This document shows positions 1 to 5,845 of a stretch of DNA of 6,810 bases, one piece after another. A model generated the notes under the pieces. The model ran no database searches. It was not told the origin of the DNA and saw only the letters and a program-made list of their open reading frames with translations. The position numbers and the translations under genes are program-made. Numbering within the stretch: position 1 is the stretch's first letter; every line of letters starts with the position of its first letter. Source of the DNA: Eubacteriales bacterium (GTDB lineage Bacteria > Bacillota > Clostridia > Oscillospirales > CAG-382); contig JAQVQF010000127.1 of NCBI GenBank assembly GCA_028701715.1, positions 1 through 6,810 of the forward strand, written 5' to 3'.

Positions 1-1254
1 GGAAAGACCGATTATCATAAGGGGGTTTTCCGGTTCGAACACGTTTGTGACTATCGGAATAAGCATGAGGAAGGTTCCCCATGAGGTACCGGTCGAAAAC
101 GACAGCGCGCAGGCGACAAGGAATATAATCGCCGGGAGGAGGGCTGTCAGCGAACCCGCGGCGTTGTTCATAAGGTCGGACACGTATTCCTTAGCTCCGA
201 GCAAGGAGGTCATGTTCTTGAGAGCGGTGGCAAGGGTAAGTATGGTTATTGCGGGAACCATCGCTTTAAAGCCGTCCGGCACGCAGTTCATGGATACCTT
301 GAATTTTACCACTCGGCGTATCCAATAATATATAAAGGTAAACGCAAGAGCTATTAAAGAGCCCCACGGAAGGGCGACCGTGGCGTCGGTATTGCCGAAG
401 GAGCCTATAAAATCACCCTTGAAGTCGCTTGCGGCGTCCCAGAAGCCGCCGACATATATGAAAGCGAGCATGCAGCATATAATGAGGACGGCGATGGGAA
501 GAATAATGTCTATCACGCGTCCGCGCTTTGAATATTCGGCCTGTGTGTCCGATTCTTCCGCTCTGTCGCCGCCGGAATATAAATCTCCGTTGAGATAGGC
601 GTTCATTTCATGAATTTTCATGGGACCGTAATCGATTTTCATAACGGTTATCGCGATTACGAAGATTATCGTAAGCAGGGAATAGAAATTCCAGGGTATG
701 GCGCGCACGAACAGGGAAAGACCGTTGTTGTCCTCGACCACGCTGGAAACCGCGGCAGCCCAGGAGGATATGGGGGCGATCATACATATGGGAGCGGCGG
801 TGGCGTCGATAATATAAGCCAGCTTGGCGCGGCTTATTTTTTTTCTGTCTGTAACGGGCAGCATCACGGAACCCACGGTAAGGCAGTTAAAATAATCGTC
901 TACGAAGATAAAAACGCCCAGCAGGAAGGTTGCGAAAACAGCGCCGACTCTCGAGCGGATATGCTTTTCGGCCCAGCGGCCGAAAGCGGCGGACCCGCCC
1001 GACTTATTGATTAAGGCAACCATAATACCGAGAATGACGAGAAACAGGAATATACCCGCGCTGCCTGATATGGCGTCAATAAGCCCGTCGTTTGTTATGG
1101 CGTCGAGAGCTCCTACGGGATGGAAGCCGGCGGCGAACAATCCGCCCAGTACCACGCCGATGAAAAGGGACGAAAACACTTCTTTTGTTATAAGCGCAAG
1201 TAAAATTGCCACCAAAGGAGGAACAAGCGCCCAGAATGTCGCGTAGAAATCCAT
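1..1254 (-). CDS. NhaC-superfamily transporter, probable lysine transporter (3' end outside window)
   Basis: The first 418 codons of a polytopic inner-membrane protein are visible and the reading frame runs off the window edge. NhaC-family proteins are Na+/H+-coupled carriers. Recognisable pieces are a hydrophobic N-terminus, the FIFVDDYFNCLTVGS segment at about residues 115-129 with paired acidic residues D119/D120 inside a membrane helix, ATAAPICMIAPISSWAA at about 151-167, and the late FSTGTSWGTF motif at about 385-394. The ATG at 1254 is preceded by a good AGGAG ribosome binding site (about 1261-1266). The gene lies directly behind a lysine riboswitch and its terminator, so it should be repressed by lysine. 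NhaC-superfamily members under such riboswitches have been proposed as lysine transporters (called LysW in comparative work). I therefore infer lysine uptake, possibly Na+- or H+-coupled, rather than pH homeostasis. Family assignment is strong; the substrate is inferred from regulation only. Confidence 0.88.
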   Translation of the reverse strand, partial: MDFYATFWALVPPLVAILLALITKEVFSSLFIGVVLGGLFAAGFHPVGALDAITNDGLIDAISGSAGIFLFLVILGIMVALINKSGGSAAFGRWAEKHIRSRVGAVFATFLLGVFIFVDDYFNCLTVGSVMLPVTDRKKISRAKLAYIIDATAAPICMIAPISSWAAAVSSVVEDNNGLSLFVRAIPWNFYSLLTIIFVIAITVMKIDYGPMKIHEMNAYLNGDLYSGGDRAEESDTQAEYSKRGRVIDIILPIAVLIICCMLAFIYVGGFWDAASDFKGDFIGSFGNTDATVALPWGSLIALAFTFIYYWIRRVVKFKVSMNCVPDGFKAMVPAITILTLATALKNMTSLLGAKEYVSDLMNNAAGSLTALLPAIIFLVACALSFSTGTSWGTFLMLIPIVTNVFEPENPLMIIGLS

Positions 1255-1267
1255 ATTCGGTCTCCTT

Positions 1268-1303
1268 AAAATAAAAATTGAGTCATGATTATCAATGACT
1301 CAA
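1268..1303 (-). terminator. Rho-independent terminator of the lysine riboswitch expression platform
   Basis: Read on the minus strand there is a perfect 9-bp inverted repeat, TTGAGTCAT (1303-1295) and ATGACTCAA (1286-1278), around an 8-nt loop. It is followed immediately by a T-rich tract (TTTTTATTTT, 1277-1268). It lies between the lysine aptamer and the transporter's ribosome binding site, where a transcription-attenuating terminator belongs. Only the minus orientation has the T-tract. Confidence 0.85.
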
Positions 1304-1337
1304 AAGAAAAAGCAAAAATGCTAAGCCTGTTGTGCCC

Positions 1338-1497
1338 GATAACTCTCCACATATTTCTGTGACAGTTCAGCGGATGTTTTCCGTTGACCCAGGCGGCATT
1401 TCTTCCGGATGCAGCTATGCCCCTTCGGCGGTATTCCCTTTCGTCTCACCGTGTCCGGTTTTAATGTGAGCTTACTTATGTTTACCGCGCCTTTATC
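1338..1497 (-). promoter_or_regulatory. Lysine riboswitch (L box) aptamer
   Basis: The minus-strand leader of the NhaC-like gene carries the L-box core in order. The 5' P1 strand GATAAAGGCGCGG (from 1497) is followed by the AGTA internal-loop motif in P2 (GCGGTA pairing with TACCGC), the GAAAGGG and CGCCGAAG conserved blocks, a P3 arm (GGCAT with ATGCC), a CTGGGTC block, a P4 arm (CGGA with TCCG), ACTGTCAC, a short P5 arm (CACA with TGTG) and the closing GGAGAGTTATC (about 1348-1338). P1 closes as GATAA with TTATC. The five-way organisation, conserved junction blocks and overall size match the lysine riboswitch class. Lysine binding should stabilise P1 and favour the downstream terminator, turning the transporter gene off. 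Confidence 0.93.
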
Positions 1498-1511
1498 ATG
1501 ACTTTAAATTA

Positions 1512-1541
1512 TGTATAACACAGCATTGCATATTTTGTCAA
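1512..1541 (-). promoter_or_regulatory. Sigma-A-type promoter for the lysine riboswitch/transporter transcript
   Basis: On the minus strand a perfect -35 TTGACA (1541-1536) is followed after 18 bases by TATACA (1517-1512), a four-of-six -10 match. Transcription would begin near 1505, a few bases before the 5' strand of the riboswitch P1 helix, which is the expected geometry. It diverges from the plus-strand amt promoter about 60 bp away. Confidence 0.7.
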
Positions 1542-1599
1542 GAGAAAATTCATTGTTTATCAAAAAAATAAATTATTTTTCTTTTCGATAAAATAAGTG

Positions 1600-1628
1600 T
1601 TGACAAATACGATTTGATAAGTTATAAT
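1600..1628 (+). promoter_or_regulatory. Perfect-consensus sigma-A promoter upstream of amt
   Basis: TTGACA (1600-1605) and TATAAT (1623-1628) are both perfect hexamers separated by the optimal 17 bases. Predicted initiation is near 1635. A very strong terminator lies within the first 55 transcribed bases, so expression of amt from this promoter would require readthrough or antitermination. Confidence 0.85.
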
Positions 1629-1642
1629 CCCATGCATGTCAG

Positions 1643-1690
1643 GCAAGGGCGCCTTGAACTTAAGGTTCAACGGCGCCCCTGCTTTTTTTT
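1643..1690 (+). terminator. Strong promoter-proximal Rho-independent terminator (attenuator candidate or end of a short RNA)
   Basis: The hairpin pairs GCA with TGC, then GGGCGCC (1647-1653) with GGCGCCC (1672-1678), then TTGAAC (1654-1659) with GTTCAA (1665-1670). The loop is TTAAG; there is one A/C mismatch and one bulged C. Eight T residues follow (1683-1690). This is a textbook intrinsic terminator in the plus direction. No gene precedes it on this strand in the window. It terminates only what starts at the consensus promoter at 1600-1628, so it is either an attenuator for amt or the 3' end of a roughly 55-nt RNA. Confidence 0.88.
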
Positions 1691-1745
1691 GTGATACCAT
1701 CGCGGCAATATAACAATATAATAATTCAAATAACTGAATAAATAA

Positions 1746-1836
1746 GACACAACGGCGTGCAAATGCGGTTCAAAAACCGACGCGGTCTTCGGACCGATGC
1801 GGATATTATATCCGACTTGCGTGCCGCTGTCTTTTT
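1746..1836 (+). ncRNA. Unrecognised four-way-junction RNA with U-tract in the amt leader
   Basis: A closing helix pairs GACA (1746-1749) with TGTC (1828-1831) and CGGCGTGCAA (1753-1762) with TTGCGTGCCG (1817-1826), ten pairs including two G-U wobbles. It encloses three hairpins: CGGTT/AACCG with a CAAA loop (1766-1779), CGGTC/GACCG with a TTCG tetraloop (1783-1796), and CGGATA/TATCCG with a TTA loop (1800-1814). Each hairpin begins CGG, ends CCG and is preceded by a three-base linker ATG, ACG or ATG. Five T residues follow (1832-1836), then 24 bases to the amt ribosome binding site. It could be a cis-regulatory RNA, a branched terminator, or both. I do not recognise the class. The secondary structure is visible in the sequence; function is inferred. 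Confidence 0.6.
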
Positions 1837-1874
1837 ATACAAACCATTAATATTGGAATTAAAGGAGAATTCAC

Positions 1875-3647
1875 ATGGAAAACATCATCGAAACAATCGA
1901 ATCCGCGGTGAACGGCACCGTTTTCGGCGTCTGGTTTCTTATCGGAGCCGCTCTCGTATTCTTTATGCAGGCAGGCTTCGCAATGGTTGAAACGGGCTTT
2001 ACGCGGGCTAAAAACGCCGGCAACATCATTATGAAGAATCTTATGGATTTCTGCATAGGAACCGTTGTTTTCACGCTTCTCGGCTTTACGCTTATGTGCT
2101 CGCAAGATTACGTGCTGGGTATTATAGGCTTGCCTAATTTAGATATTTTTAATAATTTCGGCGCGTTTGTCAGCGAGAACGCCTCAAGCTTTGTTTTTAA
2201 CCTGGTATTCTGCGCGACCGCCGCGACAATCGTTTCGGGCGCGATGGCGGAACGCACAAAGTTTATTTCCTACTGTATCTATTCGGGTGTCATTTCGTTG
2301 TTCGTTTATCCCATAGAAGCGGGCTGGATATGGAATTCCGAAGGCTGGCTTGCCAAGCTCGGCTTCCATGATTTCGCGGGCTCCGCGGCAATCCATATGG
2401 TCGGCGGTGTCGCTGCTCTCATCGGCGCCATAATGCTCGGACCGCGTCTCGGCAAATATGTCAGGGATAAAAGCGGAAAGGTAAAGAAGGTAAACGCCAT
2501 ACCCGGGCATGCGATAACGCTGGGCGCTCTCGGCTGCTTTATTTTATGGTTCGGCTGGTACGGCTTCAACGGCGCCGCAGCCTGGGACGGCGATTCGCTC
2601 GCTTCCATATTTCTCACCACGACAATCGCCCCCGCCGTGGCGACCTGCACGACGATGATATTAACATGGATAAAGAACGGCAAGCCCGATGTTTCCATGT
2701 GCCTTAACGCTTCCCTTGCCGGGCTTGTGGGTATCACGGCGGGCTGCGCCGCGCTCGATGTCCTCGGTTCGGTAACCGTCGGCATAGTTTCCGGTATTCT
2801 TGTCGTGGCGGTTGTCGAATGGCTCGATATCAGGCTTCATATTGACGATCCGGTGGGCGCGGTGGGCGTGCATTGCGCCAACGGTATCTGGGGTACGCTG
2901 GCGGTGGGGCTTTTGGCTTCGCCGGATTCGCCCGCGGTTATGGCGGGAAGCCTGAAAGCCGGGCTTTTCTACGGCGGCGGCTTTTATCAGATCGGCGTTC
3001 AGCTGCTCGGCGTGATCGCGGTAGCCGCATGGACCGCGGTGTTTATGTTTATTACCTTTTTTGTCATTAAAAAAACCGTGGGACTGCGCGTAACCGCGGA
3101 AGAGGAGCTGTCCGGGCTTGACAGCACGGAACACGGGCTGCCCAGCGCTTACGCCGATTTTATGGCGGCCGTCCATAATTCCTCATACAACGGCGATATT
3201 ACAGCGGTCAGCGGAGATGTCCCCGTCGCGGAGGCGGTGGAGGTCAAGCGAATTCCTTCCTTCGCCAAGCCGGAAAAAGCCCCGGACGGACATAAACTTA
3301 CAAAGATAGAAATCATATGCAAGGAACGCATGCTCGAAAGCCTGAAAAGCGCCATGCTCGGTATTGGTATAACCGGAATGACCGTAACTCATGTTATGGG
3401 CTGCGGAGTACAAAAGGGAAAACCCGAATATTACCGCGGAGTGGAATTCGAACCGAGCCTGATGCCGAAAATACAGGTGGAGATGGTCGTCAGCAAGGTG
3501 CCAGTGCGTGAGGTCGTTGAAACGGCGAAGAAAACCCTTTATACCGGTCATATCGGCGACGGTAAAATTTTCGTTTACGACGTGGAAAACGTAATTAAGG
3601 TACGCACCGGCGAGGAAGGCTACGACGCTCTCCAGGACGTGGAATAA
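1875..3647 (+). CDS. amt: Ammonium transporter Amt with fused C-terminal P-II signalling domain
   Basis: The 590-residue protein is an AmtB-type ammonium channel (about residues 1-400, roughly eleven membrane helices) joined by a linker (about 400-472) to a complete GlnB/GlnK-like P-II domain (about 473-590). Channel landmarks, with E. coli AmtB equivalents, are F112 (F107), D166 (D160), H174 (H168), F231 (F215) and H333 (H318). A235 sits where E. coli has S219. In the P-II part the T-loop is around 513-532, the B-loop is TGHIGDGKIF (557-566) and RTGEEG (577-582) marks the end of the fold. F525 occupies the position of the uridylylated Tyr51 of E. coli GlnB. P-II proteins normally dock on Amt trimers and block them according to ATP/ADP and 2-oxoglutarate; here the regulator is covalently attached. 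The start has AAAGGAG seven bases upstream. The channel alone is normally about 400-450 residues, so the extra length is the P-II domain. No separate glnK is in the window. Confidence 0.96.
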   Translation: MENIIETIESAVNGTVFGVWFLIGAALVFFMQAGFAMVETGFTRAKNAGNIIMKNLMDFCIGTVVFTLLGFTLMCSQDYVLGIIGLPNLDIFNNFGAFVSENASSFVFNLVFCATAATIVSGAMAERTKFISYCIYSGVISLFVYPIEAGWIWNSEGWLAKLGFHDFAGSAAIHMVGGVAALIGAIMLGPRLGKYVRDKSGKVKKVNAIPGHAITLGALGCFILWFGWYGFNGAAAWDGDSLASIFLTTTIAPAVATCTTMILTWIKNGKPDVSMCLNASLAGLVGITAGCAALDVLGSVTVGIVSGILVVAVVEWLDIRLHIDDPVGAVGVHCANGIWGTLAVGLLASPDSPAVMAGSLKAGLFYGGGFYQIGVQLLGVIAVAAWTAVFMFITFFVIKKTVGLRVTAEEELSGLDSTEHGLPSAYADFMAAVHNSSYNGDITAVSGDVPVAEAVEVKRIPSFAKPEKAPDGHKLTKIEIICKERMLESLKSAMLGIGITGMTVTHVMGCGVQKGKPEYYRGVEFEPSLMPKIQVEMVVSKVPVREVVETAKKTLYTGHIGDGKIFVYDVENVIKVRTGEEGYDALQDVE

Positions 3648-3665
3648 CCGTTGCCTCATAAAATT

Positions 3666-3707
3666 AACGGGAACGCTTTGAACTTACCTTTCAAAGCGTT
3701 CCCGTTT
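3666..3707 (+). terminator. Long hairpin terminator after amt, possibly bidirectional
   Basis: A 17-bp perfect stem, AACGGGAACGCTTTGAA (3666-3682) with its reverse complement (3690-3706), encloses a 7-nt loop. It begins 18 bases after the amt stop codon and a short T-run (3705-3708) follows. On the minus strand the same stem is followed by TTAATTTTATG, so it could also end the converging sigI-rsgI transcript. The rest of the 3648-3805 gap (about 3709-3805) is AT-rich and shows no gene. Confidence 0.85.
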
Positions 3708-3805
3708 TCGGAAAATATCATCCAGTTTTAATTTTGCTTAATCTTGGGGCATACCGGATGTGAACACGCATTAATTCCATGATTGCTGATTTTAATTCTT
3801 TATTC

Positions 3806-5068
3806 CTAATTCTTACCCTTGCCGGTGTTATGCGATTCCCCTTTTTCCGATTGTTCGCCCGCTTGTACGCTTTTTGATGAATCGTATTTATCGTATTCCG
3901 ATTCGTTGTTTTCTGTCTCTGCTGTTCCTTTACTATTATACTTGCCGGTGGAATCGCTGTTTCCCTTGTCGTTTCTGTTATCGTTACCGCACTCGTTGCT
4001 GCATTCACCGTTACACACGCCGTCGCATTCGTTGCTGCACTCTCCGTTACGCTCGCCGTCGCATTCACCGTTCATGACGTTTTTGTTATCTTTATCCTTG
4101 CCATTATCCTTGCCATTATCCTTGCTGTTGTCGTTGCCGTTATTATTACCGTTGTCATTACCGCTGTTATTGTTGCTTACATTGCCGTTGCTTACATTGC
4201 CGTTACCGTTGCCGTTACTTTCGGAATTGTAATTTTGTTCTTGATTTGATGTATCCTGTCCGTTGTTTTCTTCCTGATTTTGTTCCTGAGTTCCGTTATC
4301 GCCGTTTTGATTTTGGTGATTGCCGTTTTGATTATTACCCTGCTCTTTATTCTGTTTGGTCTGAGACATTATTTCCGCCACGGATTTGGTCAGCCATTCG
4401 TTTATGTCGAAATCTTCGGGATTTTCCGAACTGCTTTGCAGTTTTTCCAACAGATTAAGCTTTCCCGGGGTAACACCCAAAGCTTTCGCTTTTTCGACAC
4501 GTTCTTTTCCAACCGCTTCAGAGCAGATTTCCGCTTTGCAGTTGTTCTGTTCGCAAGCGGCGTTTACCGTATCGTATAGGTTCTGTGCCAGTTCGTCGGC
4601 TTCTTCCATGTTATTTGACGAGGTCGATATCACAATGCCGGCGTTTTCATTATCAAGATACCCCTTTTCGGCTATCTTGTTGACGGTTAGGGTAATTGCT
4701 TCGTTTATCTTTTTATTTTTCAGGTTGCCTATATCAATTTCATCCACGATTTCGGAGCCGTCGTCATTTACTCCTCTGACAGACACCACTCTGTCAAACA
4801 TATTCACACCGTATTCAATCGAGGGATTTACATCAATGCTGACATAGGTTGCCGGAATATAATAGGCCGCCGCGCTTAAGCCCAGGAACATAACGAGACA
4901 GGCCGCCGCCGCCAAAGCGATAATTTTCCTCGGACGTATTTTAATATTCGTTTTCATTTCAATCTCCTGACCCAATGTGTAATCTCGGTTTTTTATTTTC
5001 GATATACATCCGTCATCAGAAAGTGAAACAGCTGTGTTTCCGACTATTTGTGTTATTACGGCTTTCAT
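3806..5068 (-). CDS. rsgI: RsgI-family anti-sigma factor with Asn-rich, Cys-repeat extracellular tail
   Basis: The 420-residue protein has three parts. The first is a cytoplasmic N-terminal RsgI domain (about residues 1-38, MKAVITQIVGNTAVSLSDDG) that would bind and hold SigI. The second is a single membrane segment (about 48-70) and the third an extracellular region. The latter starts with the conserved RsgI middle domain (about 74-235) whose YVSIDVNPSIEY motif contains the N81-P82 bond known in this family for autocleavage before regulated proteolysis. Residues about 236-420 are low-complexity, rich in Asn, Gly, Asp, Glu and Ser, with tandem KDNG, GNVSN and 12-residue cysteine repeats. No carbohydrate-binding or other folded sensor domain is recognisable, unlike many clostridial RsgI proteins. 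I chose ATG 5068 over one 14 codons upstream because it has a GGGAG site at the right distance, starts exactly at the conserved domain and lies one base after the sigI stop, implying translational coupling. Confidence 0.92.
   Translation of the reverse strand: MKAVITQIVGNTAVSLSDDGCISKIKNRDYTLGQEIEMKTNIKIRPRKIIALAAAACLVMFLGLSAAAYYIPATYVSIDVNPSIEYGVNMFDRVVSVRGVNDDGSEIVDEIDIGNLKNKKINEAITLTVNKIAEKGYLDNENAGIVISTSSNNMEEADELAQNLYDTVNAACEQNNCKAEICSEAVGKERVEKAKALGVTPGKLNLLEKLQSSSENPEDFDINEWLTKSVAEIMSQTKQNKEQGNNQNGNHQNQNGDNGTQEQNQEENNGQDTSNQEQNYNSESNGNGNGNVSNGNVSNNNSGNDNGNNNGNDNSKDNGKDNGKDKDNKNVMNGECDGERNGECSNECDGVCNGECSNECGNDNRNDKGNSDSTGKYNSKGTAETENNESEYDKYDSSKSVQAGEQSEKGESHNTGKGKN
3989..4060 (-). repeat. 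Two 36-bp tandem repeats encoding a 12-residue cysteine repeat in RsgI
   Basis: Residues 337-348 (DGERNGECSNEC) and 349-360 (DGVCNGECSNEC) are encoded by two adjacent 36-bp units at 4025-4060 and 3989-4024, preceded by one further NGEC unit. Cysteines fall at 336, 344, 348, 352, 356 and 360, always multiples of four apart. The single gap in the series is R340, whose CGT codon differs by one base from the TGT of C352. Confidence 0.9.
4093..4128 (-). repeat. Three 12-bp tandem repeats in the rsgI tail
   Basis: TATCCTTGCCAT (plus strand) occurs twice in tandem at 4093-4116, with a third diverged copy TATCCTTGCTGT at 4117-4128. In RsgI they encode repeats of the form KDNG (final copy SKDN-like). 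Being in-frame multiples of three, copy-number change would lengthen or shorten the tail without breaking the frame. Confidence 0.85.
4173..4202 (-). repeat. Two perfect 15-bp tandem repeats in the rsgI tail
   Basis: TTGCTTACATTGCCG is present twice in direct tandem (4173-4187 and 4188-4202), encoding two GNVSN units at about residues 290-299 of RsgI. The copies are identical at every base, including third positions, which points to recent slippage duplication. Confidence 0.85.
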
Positions 5069-5069
5069 G

Positions 5070-5804
5070 TTATTCAGCTCCCTTTCTGATAAATGACACA
5101 TATTCCGCAAGGCACGGATACTCTCCGGATAGTATCTCTGCCGCCGCTATTATATATCTACGATGATGTTCCAATAATTTTCGGGGTAGCTTAGTAAAAT
5201 CCCGAATATTTTTTATGGGGAGGAGCTTGGATTTCTTCATTTCGCCTAACAACGCTTCGTTATCAAGCATAAAAACAACGGCTTTTTTGCAGGCTTCCTT
5301 TGTTTTTACCGATTTCGGGGAGCAGGACGCAAGGTCGTAAAACGAAAAGCCGTAGGCGCGGAAAATCTTTGTCACCGTATCTATTTCATCCTTTACCGGG
5401 CTTGTTTCTTCCGTTAAAAAGCTTTGATTAGCCGCCAGCTTTTCCGCAATGACTGTTTTTAGCGCCGAATTCTCATCCTCCTCTTCAGGTTCGCAGTTGA
5501 ACACATATGGATCAACCGACAGTTCGGCTTTATATTTCTGACGACCCCGGTAATAGTCGGTCAGGCGGTTTTTAATTATGGTTTCCGCGTAAGGCAGGAA
5601 GCCGCTTTTGTCCGCCCGATATGTTTTTACCGCGTTTAAAAAAGCGACAAGCGCTACCGACCATTCGTCGTCGCTTTTTGTTATGTATTTTTTTGCCGCT
5701 TTTGAAGCGCAGCCGATTATAAAATTATTTTTGCTTTCTATAAAATCCGTCAATAGCAAAGGATCCGAAGATGCGCGCAACGCCGCTTCATCTATATCTC
5801 TCAT
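5070..5804 (-). CDS. sigI: RNA polymerase sigma factor SigI
   Basis: The 244-residue protein fits the usual SigI length of about 250. The region-2 core (about residues 45-86) reads DDEWSVALVAFLNAVKTY followed by GFLPYAETIIKNRLTDYYR, the part of SigI that binds core polymerase and the -10 element. The SigI C-terminal domain (about 197-236) contains the helix-turn-helix-like IKNIRDFTKLPRKLLEHH stretch for promoter recognition. The middle (about 100-140) is acidic and variable. SigI factors respond to heat or envelope stress in Bacillus and to extracellular polysaccharide in cellulolytic clostridia; the partner RsgI follows immediately. I chose ATG 5804 because AAGGAG lies six bases upstream; an in-frame ATG at 5849 has no clear site. 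The stop codon is one base before the rsgI ATG, and the rsgI ribosome binding site is inside the last sigI codons. Confidence 0.93.
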   Translation of the reverse strand: MRDIDEAALRASSDPLLLTDFIESKNNFIIGCASKAAKKYITKSDDEWSVALVAFLNAVKTYRADKSGFLPYAETIIKNRLTDYYRGRQKYKAELSVDPYVFNCEPEEEDENSALKTVIAEKLAANQSFLTEETSPVKDEIDTVTKIFRAYGFSFYDLASCSPKSVKTKEACKKAVVFMLDNEALLGEMKKSKLLPIKNIRDFTKLPRKLLEHHRRYIIAAAEILSGEYPCLAEYVSFIRKGAE

Positions 5805-5824
5805 CGGCTTCTCCTTCCCGGATA

Positions 5825-5845
5825 TATACCGCATCAAGCGGTATA
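5825..5845 (-). promoter_or_regulatory. Small hairpin just upstream of the sigI ribosome binding site
   Basis: An 8-bp perfect stem, TATACCGC with GCGGTATA, closes a 5-nt loop. It ends about ten bases before the AAGGAG site of sigI. It has no T-tract and is not a terminator. Because it overlaps an alternative upstream ATG (5849) and abuts the ribosome binding site, a role in sigI translation is possible but not shown. Confidence 0.45.

Noticed and set aside
610..1014. Plus-strand 134-codon frame opposite the NhaC-like gene
   Set aside because: It is antisense to a clear transporter coding sequence and shows no recognisable motif.
1632..1711. Tiny ORFs (20 and 25 codons) at the amt promoter, as possible leader peptides
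   Set aside because: They would begin at or before the predicted transcription start, have no ribosome binding site, and run through the terminator hairpin.
1654..1773. Six-base complementarity between TTGAAC in the first terminator and GTTCAA in the first junction hairpin, as a long-range switch
   Set aside because: Six bases is easily coincidental and the terminator arm is already paired in a far more stable helix.
1746..1831. tRNA or tRNA-like gene, because of the cloverleaf shape
   Set aside because: Arm lengths and three-base linkers do not fit a tRNA. There are no seven-base anticodon or T loops and no TTCGA/T-arm consensus in the right place.
1643..1836. ANTAR-type tandem antiterminator hairpins in the amt leader
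   Set aside because: The expected two hairpins with six-base loops carrying A at position 1 and G at position 4 are not present; the loops here are TTAAG, CAAA, TTCG and TTA.
1757..1990. Open frame of 77 codons through the four-way-junction RNA and into amt
   Set aside because: It starts with GTG inside the closing helix, lacks a ribosome binding site and overlaps the well-supported amt start in another frame. The Arg-rich translation is what a GC-rich structured RNA gives by chance.
3989..4202. CRISPR-like array in the repeated stretch
   Set aside because: The repeats are short, contiguous, in-frame multiples of three within a coding sequence, and have no unique spacers.
3819..4232. Long plus-strand frame rich in Leu/Ser/Pro opposite the rsgI tail
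   Set aside because: It is the antisense shadow of the Asn/Gly-rich repeats and has no ribosome binding site or family resemblance.
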